64,000 nt of DNA from Poriferisodalis sp965221945 (GTDB lineage Bacteria > Actinomycetota > Acidimicrobiia > Acidimicrobiales > Poriferisodalaceae). The stretch's first letter is position 1, and every line of letters begins with the position of its first letter. The notes beneath the pieces are model-generated. The model was not told the DNA's origin, did no database searches, and was given only the letters and a program-made list of their open reading frames with translations. Shown here piece by piece: positions 25,227 to 33,780 of the stretch. Both the position numbers and the translations under genes were made by a program. The stretch is taken from the NCBI RefSeq assembly GCF_965221945.1, contig NZ_OZ244925.1, positions 1,054,001 through 1,118,000 on the forward strand, written 5' to 3'.

Positions 25227-27589
25227 GCGCGCTCGGCGTCAGCCCGCCCCGCAGCGACGCCGACGCAAAGCTGCGCGGCGAAGCTGTCTTCGGCGCCGAC
25301 CTCGTGCGGCCGGGGATGCTGTGGGCTGCGCTCGCCCGATCGCCCGTGGCCGCCGGCCAGATCCGTGCCATCGACGCAGGCCCGGCGTTGGAGATCGACG
25401 GTGTGCTGGAAGTGCTGACCGCGGTGGACGTGCCGGATTGGCGCACTGGCGTGATCGTGTCCGATTGTCCCTTCCTGGCTGCCGACTACGTGGCGTACGA
25501 AGGCGAGCCGATTGCCATAGTGGTCGCGGACAACCGAACCGCAGCCGAGGCCGGCGCAAGCGCCGTGGTCCCTGACATCAAGCCGATCGAGCCGATTTCC
25601 ACGCCCGAACAGGCCCTCGCGCCAGGTGCTCGCTTGGTCCACTCCGCGTGGAATCGCTACGCCGTGGCCGGCGGCGTCGACATCGGACGCGACGGCAACG
25701 TGGTGGCCGAAGTGATCCACGACCCTGGCGATCTCGATGCGGCGTTCGTGGTGGCAGACCTGGTGGTGGAGGGCACCTATCGCACGCCCCGGCAATACCA
25801 GGCGCATCTGGAGCCCAAGATGGCGCTGGCCACGTTCGAATCGGGTCGCTACACCATCGAGGTCTCCCACCAGTATCCGTTCCGGCTGCGAGACCGAGTC
25901 GCTCAGATGCTCGGCGTGACGCCCTCAGCGGTCCGGGTAATCGGCCATCACATCGGGGGCGGTTTCGGCGCCAAGCTCGATGTCAGCCTGGAAGCGTTCG
26001 CAGCACTGCTGGCCCAGCGCTACCGCCGCCCCATCCGCATGCAGCACAGCGCACTCGAAGAGCGGCTGGTGGCTCCCTGCCGCGCCAATGCGCTGGTGTC
26101 GGTTCGCTCCGCGGTGCGGCGAGACGGCACGATCCTGGCCACAGAGGTCGAGATCGTGTCCGACAGCGGCGCGTACGCCAACAACGGCCCGTCGCTGTCG
26201 GCCATCCCGATGTTCGTCTTCGGCTCGATTTACCGAGTGGGTACTGCCCGAATCCAGACCCGAAACGTGTACACGAACACGGCGCCCACCGGCGCCTACC
26301 GGGGAGTAAACGGACCTTGGCTGGTGTTCGCAAACGAACGCCACATGGAGGCCATTGCGGATGCACTCGGCCTTGACCGCCGGGAGTTCCGGCTCTCGTC
26401 GCTGGCGCAGGACGGCCACTTGATGCGCAATGGGCAGCCGCTCGAACAGGTGTCGATACTGCACGAGGCCTTCGAACGAGTCGACGAACTGGCGCCCTGG
26501 CGCGACATCGTGTCGCGCAATGCAGAACAGCGCGACATCGTGTCGCGCAATGCAGAACAGCGCGACATCGTGTCGCGCAATGCAGAACAGCGCGGTGGGG
26601 GTGACGGCTTGCTGCGCGGTGTCGGCATGGCGGCAGCGATCTGGCTGACCAATCCGATGCCAGGCCACGCCACGGTGAAACTGAATGAGGACGGCACCGC
26701 CACGGTCATCACCTCGGCGACCGAGAACGGCTCGGGGGCAGTCGCGACTGCGCTGCGGCAAATTGCGGCCGAGTCATTGGGACTAGCAGCCGATCAGGTG
26801 CTGGTCACGATGCCCGACACCGACGCCACGGGCTACGACTCCGGATCGCAGGGCAGTCGCACCACCCACGTGGTCGGCCGCGCTATCGCCGACGCCTCTG
26901 CGGAAGTCCGGCGCCAGGTGCTCGACCGGGCGTCGCAGATGCTCGAGGCGGCTCCCGAGGACCTGGTGATCACAGATGGTGTCGTGACGGTTGCCGGTGT
27001 TCCTGCCGCGAGCCTCACACTCGGCCAGGTCGCCCAAGCAGCCACATGGACGCAGGGACCGATAGCGGCAGGCGCTTCGTATGTCACGCCGACGCCACCG
27101 CACGATCCCATGTGCGCCACCGGCATGTTGATCAAGGGGTGGCCGACGCCCACCTATCACCTGCACCAAGCTGAGATCAGCGTTGACCCAGTCACCGGGC
27201 GAGTCACGGTGGAGCGCTACGTGGTGTGCCAGGAGGTCGGGCGAGCGATTCACCCTGACGCCATTGCGGGTCAGATCCAAGGCGGCGTCGCACAGGGCTT
27301 GGGCTTTGCACTGAGCGAGCGCGTCGATCTCGATCACGGCCGTTACGTCCAGCGTACGTTCAAGGAACATGGCCTGCCGCTGGCCGCAGATGTCCCGAAG
27401 GTGGAGATGATCGTGATGGAACACGCAGACCCTGCAGGTCCCTACGGCGCGAAGGGCGCAGCCGAGCCGCCCGTGGTTCCGGTGGCGGCTGCTGTTGCCA
27501 ATGCCGTCGCGGACGCCATCGGCGCACCGATCGACACGTTGCCCATCACCCCGGAGGCCGTGCTCGATGCCTTGGAGCGAGCACGGTGA
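25223..27589 (+). CDS. Molybdenum hydroxylase large subunit (CoxL/XdhB-like)
   Basis: A 788-residue molybdopterin-binding subunit. HHIGGGFGAKLD, TGAYRGVNGP and GAKGAAEPPVVP are family landmarks, the last with the expected catalytic Glu (about residue 748). The CO dehydrogenase-specific Cys loop is absent, so it is an aldehyde/xanthine-type hydroxylase. Residues 427-456 are three exact copies of a ten-residue unit from a 30-bp DNA tandem repeat. GTG at 25223 overlaps the 2Fe-2S gene. With the following hydantoinase-like gene the likely substrate is a nitrogen heterocycle. Confidence 0.9.
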   Translation: MSALGVSPPRSDADAKLRGEAVFGADLVRPGMLWAALARSPVAAGQIRAIDAGPALEIDGVLEVLTAVDVPDWRTGVIVSDCPFLAADYVAYEGEPIAIVVADNRTAAEAGASAVVPDIKPIEPISTPEQALAPGARLVHSAWNRYAVAGGVDIGRDGNVVAEVIHDPGDLDAAFVVADLVVEGTYRTPRQYQAHLEPKMALATFESGRYTIEVSHQYPFRLRDRVAQMLGVTPSAVRVIGHHIGGGFGAKLDVSLEAFAALLAQRYRRPIRMQHSALEERLVAPCRANALVSVRSAVRRDGTILATEVEIVSDSGAYANNGPSLSAIPMFVFGSIYRVGTARIQTRNVYTNTAPTGAYRGVNGPWLVFANERHMEAIADALGLDRREFRLSSLAQDGHLMRNGQPLEQVSILHEAFERVDELAPWRDIVSRNAEQRDIVSRNAEQRDIVSRNAEQRGGGDGLLRGVGMAAAIWLTNPMPGHATVKLNEDGTATVITSATENGSGAVATALRQIAAESLGLAADQVLVTMPDTDATGYDSGSQGSRTTHVVGRAIADASAEVRRQVLDRASQMLEAAPEDLVITDGVVTVAGVPAASLTLGQVAQAATWTQGPIAAGASYVTPTPPHDPMCATGMLIKGWPTPTYHLHQAEISVDPVTGRVTVERYVVCQEVGRAIHPDAIAGQIQGGVAQGLGFALSERVDLDHGRYVQRTFKEHGLPLAADVPKVEMIVMEHADPAGPYGAKGAAEPPVVPVAAAVANAVADAIGAPIDTLPITPEAVLDALERAR
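26501..26590 (+). repeat. Three perfect 30-bp tandem repeats inside the large-subunit gene
   Basis: Units 26501-26530, 26531-26560 and 26561-26590 are identical. Each adds the ten residues RDIVSRNAEQ and contains CGCGACA-TCG-TGTCGCG, a perfect inverted repeat. The length keeps the frame, so copy number could change without breaking the gene. Confidence 0.95.
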
Positions 27590-29205
27590 GCGCGCAACAG
27601 GCCTCGCCGTCAGGGACGCTGCGGATCGGCGTCGACGTCGGCGGCACCAACACTGATGCCGTCGCCATGTCGGGCAATGACGTGGTGGGCTGGGCCAAGG
27701 CAACGACGACTCCCGAGGTCACCGACGGCATCGTGACGGCTGTCCGGACGCTGCTCGGTTCCCATGGCCTGTCTCCGGACGCCATCGGCGCCGTGATGAT
27801 CGGCACGACGCACTTCACGAACGCACTGGTGGAGGGACGCCGGCTCGTGCCAACGGCGGTGGTGCGCCTTGGGCTGCCCGCCACCAAGGGATTGCCGCCC
27901 TTCATCGACTGGCCACATCGGCTGCGTGCCGTGCTGGGCGACCACGTCTATCTCTGCCATGGCGGCCACGAATTTGACGGCCGTTTGATCAGCCCGATCG
28001 ACCACGAAGAGCTGCGCACCGCGGCGCGAGACATCGCCTCGAAGGGCGTGGGATCGGTGGCCGTGGCGTCGGTGTTCTCGCCGGTTGACGCCAGTTTCGA
28101 AGCCGAAGCGCAAGAGGTCCTGCTCGACGAAGTGCCGGGGCTCGACATCAGCCTGTCGAGCGAGATCGGACGGCTCGGACTGCTCGAACGCGAGAACGCG
28201 GCGATTGTGAATGCGTGCCTGCGCCCGCTGGCCGAACGCACCGTGGCGGGGCTGACCGCGGCGCTGGTCCAGCTCGGCCTCGATTGCCCGCTGCACGTCA
28301 GCCAGAACGACGGCACGCTGATGAGCGCCGACTTTGCCCGGCGATACCCCGTGGCCACGTTTGCCTCGGGTCCCACGAACTCAATGCGCGGTGCAGCCTT
28401 CCTGAGCGGCATCCGCGACGGTGTCGTCGTGGACGTAGGCGGCACCACCTCCGACATCGGCGTGCTGGTACACGGCTTCCCGCGTGAAGCTTCGACGGCA
28501 GTCTCGGTGGCAGGAGTACGCACGAACTTCCGGATGCCCGATGTGCTGTCGATGGGACTGGGCGGGGGGAGCCTCGTGCGGCCAGGCAACGGCCGAGACG
28601 ACAGTGTGACAGTGGGTCCCGACAGCGTCGGCTATGAGCTCACTGAGCGGGCGTTGGTGTTCGGCGGCGACGAGTTGACTGCCACTGACATCGCAACTGC
28701 TGCCGGCATGGCTGATATCGGCGATCCTTCCTCGGTGGGGGCCCTCGATGCTGAGGTCGTGAGCGGTGCGGTCGAACGCATGCAGGACATGCTGGCCACT
28801 GCGGTCGAGCAGATGAAGACCTCGGCCGACCCGGTGCCCGTTGTGGTGGTCGGTGGTGGGGGAGTGTTGGTGCGCGACGGTTTGGCCGGTGCATCGGACA
28901 CGATCCGGCCGGACCACTTCTCGGTCGCCAGCGCGATCGGCGCAGCCATCGCCCAAGTCGGCGCAGAGACCGACCGGGTCTATTCGATGGCGGCCATGAC
29001 CCGCGACGAGGCGATGGCCGAAGCCCGGTCGGTCACCGCACAGCGTGCGGTCGACACAGGTGCCGACGCGGCCACGGTCGAGATCACCGACGTGGACGAG
29101 ATCCCGCTCACGTACCTGCCGTCGCACGCGATTCGGATCCGGGTGAAGGCTGTGGGGGACTTGGCGGTGGTCCCCTGCTCATCGGACGGAGGAGCGGGCA
29201 CGTGA
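27586..29205 (+). CDS. Hydantoinase/oxoprolinase family protein (HyuA-like)
   Basis: A 539-residue ASKHA-fold protein. The phosphate-binding strand RIGVDVGGTNTDAV lies at residues 13-26 and a second VVDVGGTTSDIG near 285; IGTTHFTNALVEGR follows the family pattern. HyuA proteins open cyclic amides such as hydantoins, usually with ATP. This is a shorter, single-subunit form. GTG at 27586 overlaps the hydroxylase large subunit, and its stop overlaps the next gene. A DUF917 gene, a frequent partner of this family, faces the operon. Confidence 0.85.
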   Translation: MSAQQASPSGTLRIGVDVGGTNTDAVAMSGNDVVGWAKATTTPEVTDGIVTAVRTLLGSHGLSPDAIGAVMIGTTHFTNALVEGRRLVPTAVVRLGLPATKGLPPFIDWPHRLRAVLGDHVYLCHGGHEFDGRLISPIDHEELRTAARDIASKGVGSVAVASVFSPVDASFEAEAQEVLLDEVPGLDISLSSEIGRLGLLERENAAIVNACLRPLAERTVAGLTAALVQLGLDCPLHVSQNDGTLMSADFARRYPVATFASGPTNSMRGAAFLSGIRDGVVVDVGGTTSDIGVLVHGFPREASTAVSVAGVRTNFRMPDVLSMGLGGGSLVRPGNGRDDSVTVGPDSVGYELTERALVFGGDELTATDIATAAGMADIGDPSSVGALDAEVVSGAVERMQDMLATAVEQMKTSADPVPVVVVGGGGVLVRDGLAGASDTIRPDHFSVASAIGAAIAQVGAETDRVYSMAAMTRDEAMAEARSVTAQRAVDTGADAATVEITDVDEIPLTYLPSHAIRIRVKAVGDLAVVPCSSDGGAGT

Positions 29206-30191
29206 GCAACCAGGGATCGATCGGGCTCATCCTGGGCAGCGCGATAGCACCCGAGGCCATCGCAGCTGCAGCAGCGCAGGCCGAGTCGAGCGGCTTCGAC
29301 GAGATCTGGCTCGCTGAGGACTACTTCTTCACCGGCGGCATCTCAGGTGCTTCGGTAGTGCTCGGTGCCACGAATGAGATCAAGGTGGGCCTCGGTGTCG
29401 TGTCGGCGGTGGCGCGCCACCCATCAGTGCTGGCAATGGAGCTGGCAACGCTGAGCCGCTCATCCCCGCAGCGGCTGGTGGCAGGCGTGGGACTGGGTGT
29501 TCCGGTGTGGGTTCGCCAGATGGGCCTGCATCCCCGGTCGCCGTTGACAGCAGTGCGGGAATGCGTGACGGCGGTCAAGACCCTGCTTGCTGGCGAGACG
29601 CTCGATCATCGGGGCGAAGTCTTCGAGTTCAACAACATCAAGCTCACCTATCCCGAAACGGGCCCGCCGATGCCCGTGCGACTCGGCGTATCCGGCCCGA
29701 ACATGCTTCGCTTGAGCGGCGAGATCGCCGATGGCACTGTGCTGTCGGTCTGCTCGAGCCTGCGGTACGTGGAATGGGCAACCGAACGCATCGACGAGGG
29801 TCGCGAGTTCGCAGGCCGTACCGACTCCCACCCGATCACGGTGTTCGCGCTGTATGCCGTGGACGAAGACGGCCAAGCAGCACGAGATTCCGCCCGGGCC
29901 TCGCTCGCCTTCTACCGCCAGCACGGACCCAATGCCCTCACCGACGTGTACGGGATCTCCGACGAGCTTCAGATCCTGATCGAGAAGGGCGGCTACAGAG
30001 CAGTGCGAGATGGCATGCCCGATCAGTGGGTTGCCGACTTGACCGTGGCCGGCACACCGGCCGAGTGCGCCGCCAAGATCCAGGCGCTGTGGGCGGGAGG
30101 TGCCGACTCGGTGGCGCTGTTCCCGCTTGCCACCGACCGCCTGGCGGAGATCATCAACCTCACCGCCAACGAGGTACTCACCCTCGTCTGA
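29202..30191 (+). CDS. LLM-class oxidoreductase, last gene of hydroxylase operon
   Basis: A 329-residue luciferase-like barrel. The N-terminal GLILGSAIAPEAIAAAAAQAESSGFDEIWLAEDYFFTGG region and RLVAGVGLG are typical of the F420-dependent methylene-H4MPT-reductase-like branch. The substrate is unknown; within this operon it could oxidise or reduce an intermediate of heterocycle breakdown. GTG at 29202 overlaps the HyuA-like stop. A strong hairpin follows the stop codon. Confidence 0.85.
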   Translation: MSNQGSIGLILGSAIAPEAIAAAAAQAESSGFDEIWLAEDYFFTGGISGASVVLGATNEIKVGLGVVSAVARHPSVLAMELATLSRSSPQRLVAGVGLGVPVWVRQMGLHPRSPLTAVRECVTAVKTLLAGETLDHRGEVFEFNNIKLTYPETGPPMPVRLGVSGPNMLRLSGEIADGTVLSVCSSLRYVEWATERIDEGREFAGRTDSHPITVFALYAVDEDGQAARDSARASLAFYRQHGPNALTDVYGISDELQILIEKGGYRAVRDGMPDQWVADLTVAGTPAECAAKIQALWAGGADSVALFPLATDRLAEIINLTANEVLTLV

Positions 30192-30202
30192 ACTGTTTTC
30201 GG

Positions 30203-30231
30203 GCGAGCGCCGGCGAAGCCTTGGCGCTCGC
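30203..30231. terminator. Bidirectional terminator-like hairpin
   Basis: GCGAGCGCC (30203-30211) and GGCGCTCGC (30223-30231) form a perfect 9-bp stem with an 11-base loop in the 50-base gap between two convergent genes. CTGTTT and AAACAG lie further out. No long T-tract follows. Confidence 0.6.
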
Positions 30232-30241
30232 AAGAGACGGC

Positions 30242-31312
30242 TCAAACAGCGGGCTGGTACTCGGCGTCGATGCCGAAGGCGTGCGGCCCGACGACGGCCA
30301 GCGCCTCGGGTGTGCGCAGCAAGTCGGGCGCGGGCAGCACCAGCACGTCCGCACGCACGCCGAAGCGGAGGAGCTCCGTCGTGATCGGCTCACCGGTATC
30401 GGTGGTGACCAGTGTGATGAGGTCGGGCACCATCACCTTGGGCTCGTCGTGTTCGTAGATGGCGAGATTCTCGTTCTGGAAGTCGATGCGGATGGTGCGG
30501 CCGGCGTCGCCGCCGGTTCCCGCCACGGTCATCTGACCGCGCGCGAAGCCGGCTGCGTTGCGCCGATGCACGTCGGTGACCTTGCCGCGCAGGTACCGCA
30601 TGCCACCAGCGACGCCCAGGATGGCCTCTGCCGGATCGTCCTTGACTTCACGGGCGTGATGCACTGCGTGCCCGATTTCGCTGGCCAGCCGCAGTGTGTT
30701 GGGGATGATCGAGCGACGGCAGTAGGCGCCGTCCATGACGGCTGATGCCAGCCCCGTGTGCGCACCCATCTCGACCGTCGCTGCCCGGGCAATGCGCTCG
30801 AGCCATTTGGCGTCGGGCACTTCGGCAATGACGACCTGGCTGCCACGCTCATCGGCAATGGCGGCGGGGTAGGGGCTCCCGCCGTAGATCAGGTAGGTGA
30901 TCATCTGCAGTTCGGGGAAGGCCCGTCCCATGCCGTCGCCGTTCACGATCGGAATGTCCATGGCGGCAGCCACCACCATCGGCACCATCGAGTTGCTGCC
31001 GCCCATCTCGAACGGGGCGATCGCGTCGAACTTCCGCCCCAAGTGGCGTTCGAGTGCCCGGGCCGCCACGGTCTCCTCGTCGCCGCCAGCGAGCTTTTCG
31101 TGGCTGACCATCGGCGAACCCATGCCCCCGACGGCCACCAGCAAGTCGTCGTCAGCGATCTCGTCGGGCTCGATGACCCGCACCCGCCCGCCGGTTCGCA
31201 GCACCTGGAGGACCCGCAATCGCCCGAGGTAGGGATTCCCGCCGCCACCGGTGCCCAGCACCGCTGCCCCCAACGCAATCGGTGCGAGATCAGCCTCAGT
31301 GATCTCCCACAC
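30242..31312 (-). CDS. DUF917 family protein (S-methyl thiohydantoin desulfurase-like)
   Basis: A 356-residue protein with the DUF917 start (LAPIALGAAVLGTGGGGNPYLG) and the conserved VGGMGSPMVSHEKL and PFEMGGSNSMVPMVVAA segments. The family often accompanies hydantoinase/oxoprolinase genes and includes a protein that removes sulfur from thiohydantoins; its exact role here is unknown. GTG at 31312 is chosen because GGAGGG lies 6 bases upstream; extension to 31369 would add a non-conserved tail. It converges on the molybdenum hydroxylase operon. Confidence 0.82.
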   Translation of the reverse strand: MWEITEADLAPIALGAAVLGTGGGGNPYLGRLRVLQVLRTGGRVRVIEPDEIADDDLLVAVGGMGSPMVSHEKLAGGDEETVAARALERHLGRKFDAIAPFEMGGSNSMVPMVVAAAMDIPIVNGDGMGRAFPELQMITYLIYGGSPYPAAIADERGSQVVIAEVPDAKWLERIARAATVEMGAHTGLASAVMDGAYCRRSIIPNTLRLASEIGHAVHHAREVKDDPAEAILGVAGGMRYLRGKVTDVHRRNAAGFARGQMTVAGTGGDAGRTIRIDFQNENLAIYEHDEPKVMVPDLITLVTTDTGEPITTELLRFGVRADVLVLPAPDLLRTPEALAVVGPHAFGIDAEYQPAV

Positions 31313-31530
31313 AGCGTCCCTCCTGCCAACCGCGACGCAGCGACAACCGACGCTACCCCGCGCCGCCATTCCGATCCGGTCTCGCCTTGGGTTCTGAGGC
31401 AGCCCGCCGACGTCCCGCAGTCATCGTCAGGAACGATGCCCTACGGCTCCACCTCGACCTCTAGGACGCCTGACCGGTGTCGATCAGTTGTTCTTGTGGC
31501 GTCGCAGGGGGTTCAATCTGATCTGTGTAG

Positions 31531-31569
31531 CTATGGCTACTGGCTATGGCTACTGGCTATGGCTATAAT
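31531..31569 (+). promoter_or_regulatory. Promoter of toxin-antitoxin operon with 13-bp tandem repeats
   Basis: A 13-base unit (CTATGGCTACTGG) is repeated 2.7 times at 31531-31565 and runs into a perfect TATAAT box at 31564-31569. A weak -35 region (TGGCTA, 31541-31546) falls inside the repeats. The repeats are probable operator sites for the antitoxin encoded 33 bases downstream. Confidence 0.6.
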
Positions 31570-31601
31570 GGACACGGCGATTGATGTGGGGAGGTAGTCG
31601 G

Positions 31602-31898
31602 ATGTCCCTAGGCGGGGCCGGTGAACGGACTATTCCTGCTGGTGAATTCAAGAACCGCTGCCTCGCCTTGATGGACGAGGTCAACGAGACCGGGATCGAG
31701 ATCGTCATCACCAAGCGCGGCCGGGCGGTTTCGCGACTCGTGCCCGCGAGCCGGTCGGTTCCTCAGATGTGGGGGCGCTACAAGGAGCACATCCGGGCTC
31801 TTGACGACCTTGTCGCACCCGCGGTTCCGGCTGGCGACTGGGAGGTCGTCAGCAATCCGGATCGGGTCCTGGACCCCGATCGATCATCGCAGCAGTGA
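31602..31898 (+). CDS. Phd/YefM-family antitoxin
   Basis: A 98-residue antitoxin. RTIPAGEFKNRCLALMDEVNETGIEIVITKRGRAVSRLVP is the Phd/YefM DNA-binding fold, followed by a C-terminal segment that would wrap the toxin. ATG at 31602 has GGGGAGG upstream. The stop overlaps the GTG start of the PIN-domain toxin. Expected to repress its own promoter at the tandem repeats just upstream. Confidence 0.87.
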   Translation: MSLGGAGERTIPAGEFKNRCLALMDEVNETGIEIVITKRGRAVSRLVPASRSVPQMWGRYKEHIRALDDLVAPAVPAGDWEVVSNPDRVLDPDRSSQQ

Positions 31899-32311
31899 TC
31901 CTCCTCGATACCCATGTGCTGGTGTGGCTCGTCGCGGCTGTGTCGCGCCTCGGCGAATTGGCCCGGAACCGGATTCAGGAGGCGTGGGAGCACGGCGAGG
32001 TCGCCGTGTCGGCGTTCACGTTCTGGGAACTGGCGCAGCTGCGTTCTGCTGGCCGACTTGAACTCGGCCAGCCGCTGCGGGCGTTGCGGCAGCGGTTGGT
32101 GGCTGACGGTCTGGTATCTGTGCCCGTTGACGATGAAATCGCTCTTCGATCCGTCGAACTGGGTGACGAGGGCTTTCACGGTGACCCGGCCGACCGCATC
32201 ATCGTGGCCACCGCAATCGTCGGCGGATTCCGCCTCGCCACCGCCGACCGTGAGATCGCGGCCTGGGGTGACCGATCAAGCCTCGTAACGCTGCTCGATC
32301 CTCGAGTCTGA
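31895..32311 (+). CDS. PIN-domain toxin (VapC-like)
   Basis: A 138-residue PIN-domain ribonuclease. It begins MILLDTHVLVWLV with the first catalytic Asp, and has E in FTFWELAQL, D in DPADRIIVATA and D in LATADREI. Start GTG 31895 overlaps the antitoxin stop. Confidence 0.9.
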   Translation: MILLDTHVLVWLVAAVSRLGELARNRIQEAWEHGEVAVSAFTFWELAQLRSAGRLELGQPLRALRQRLVADGLVSVPVDDEIALRSVELGDEGFHGDPADRIIVATAIVGGFRLATADREIAAWGDRSSLVTLLDPRV

Positions 32312-32331
32312 TCCCACCGGAGGAACGAGGA

Positions 32332-33771
32332 TCAGCCGCGATGGCCGGTGTCGATGATGGCGGTGCGGAGGTCGGTCATGTCCAGGATCGTGTACTTGCC
32401 GCCGATGCGGCCCCAGCCGGTTCCGGTGCGTGAGGCGCCGCCGAAGGGCGGGTGCTGTTCCCAGAATGCCGTGCCTTCGTTGACCAGGACGGTGCCGGTA
32501 CGCAGCTCGTCGACGGCCCGGTATGCACGGGCCAGCGACGCCGTGAACACCGACGCCTGCAAGCCGAGGTCGGAGTCGTTGGCGAGGGCGAACGCCTCGT
32601 CATCGGATTCGAACTCGGTAATGGGCACGACCGGGCCGAACGTCTCGTCACGAAAGACATCCATGGTCGGTATGACGTCGTCGATCACCGTGATTTCGTA
32701 GAACAAGCCGGTCGGACGATCGGCCTCGCGGGCGCCGCCCAGCAGCACTTGGGCACCCTGGGCTTGGGCATCGGCGACGTGGGCATCCATGTGAGCTGCG
32801 ACCGTCTCGTTGTTGAGCGGGCCCATCAACGTGGTGTCTTCGAGCGGATCGCCAAGCGTGATGACTTCGGCGCGTTCCATGACCAGCGCGACCAGTTCGT
32901 CGTGGATCGAGTTGTGCACCAGCAGGCGCTCGGTCGCGACACAGCACTGTCCAGACACGAAATGGGCGCCAAACACCGCGGCGTCGGCAGCAGCGGCGAG
33001 GTCGGCGTCGTCGAACACGATCTGCGGCCCGTTGCCTGACGCCTCGATGATCGTGCGCTTCATGCCCGCGGCAGCCACGATTGCCTCAGCGGTCGCCTGC
33101 GAGCCCACGAATCCGACGCCGTCCACGCCCGGGTGCGAGACCAAGGCTTCTCCCACCTCGCCGCGGCCCATCACCACCGACACAGCCCCGGGCGGGAACC
33201 CCGCTTCAGCGACGGCCTCGGCGAGCGCCAGCGCGGAGAGCGGAGCGTTCTGGGATGGTTTGATCACCGCTGGATTCCCTGCGGCGAGCGCGGCTGCGAG
33301 CAGTTCTGCGGGGATGTTCATCGGGAAGTTCCACGGCGTGACCAAGGCGTAGACGCCGTTCGGTTTGCGGTGGGTGAACACCCGCTTGCGAGGATCGACA
33401 CTCGGCAGCACGTGTGTCTCGAGCCGTTTGATCTCCTCGGCGGCCAACCGGAAAATCTCGGCCGATTCGGCCAACTCATCGGCAGCCTCTGCTGCGAGTG
33501 GTTTGCCGCTCTCGCGAGCCAATTGCTCAGCGTGCGGTCCCGCTGCGGCCTCGATGCACCCCGCCGCAGCATGCAGCATTTCGGCCCGGTCAAAGAAGCT
33601 CAGGCGCTCCAGCTCATTCGCAGCTTCGTTCGCACCGGCGACTGCATCGTCGATGTCTGCGAGCGACGCTGTGTCAACTTCGGCAAGCACGGCACCAGTG
33701 GCGGGCTCGACAACGGTAAGCGCAGCGATGCTGCGGCCGATGCGCCGTTCGCCCCCGATGAGCTGATGCAT
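32332..33771 (-). CDS. Aldehyde dehydrogenase (NAD(P)-dependent)
   Basis: A 479-residue ALDH-superfamily enzyme. It has the NAD-binding TPWNFPMN and FVGSQATAEAI segments, the catalytic-region Glu in IIEASGNGP, and the catalytic Cys in SGQCCVATERLLVH. It is close in length and pattern to benzaldehyde- or semialdehyde-type dehydrogenases. It lies 9 bases downstream of the phosphotransferase gene on the same strand, so it is the third gene of an operon. With the kinase and the phospho-lyase-like protein upstream it would oxidise the aldehyde they release. Confidence 0.9.
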   Translation of the reverse strand: MHQLIGGERRIGRSIAALTVVEPATGAVLAEVDTASLADIDDAVAGANEAANELERLSFFDRAEMLHAAAGCIEAAAGPHAEQLARESGKPLAAEAADELAESAEIFRLAAEEIKRLETHVLPSVDPRKRVFTHRKPNGVYALVTPWNFPMNIPAELLAAALAAGNPAVIKPSQNAPLSALALAEAVAEAGFPPGAVSVVMGRGEVGEALVSHPGVDGVGFVGSQATAEAIVAAAGMKRTIIEASGNGPQIVFDDADLAAAADAAVFGAHFVSGQCCVATERLLVHNSIHDELVALVMERAEVITLGDPLEDTTLMGPLNNETVAAHMDAHVADAQAQGAQVLLGGAREADRPTGLFYEITVIDDVIPTMDVFRDETFGPVVPITEFESDDEAFALANDSDLGLQASVFTASLARAYRAVDELRTGTVLVNEGTAFWEQHPPFGGASRTGTGWGRIGGKYTILDMTDLRTAIIDTGHRG

Positions 33772-33780
33772 CTGCGCACC

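Noticed and set aside
26501..26590. Short CRISPR-like array
   Set aside because: The 30-bp units are directly adjacent with no spacers and are read in frame within a gene.
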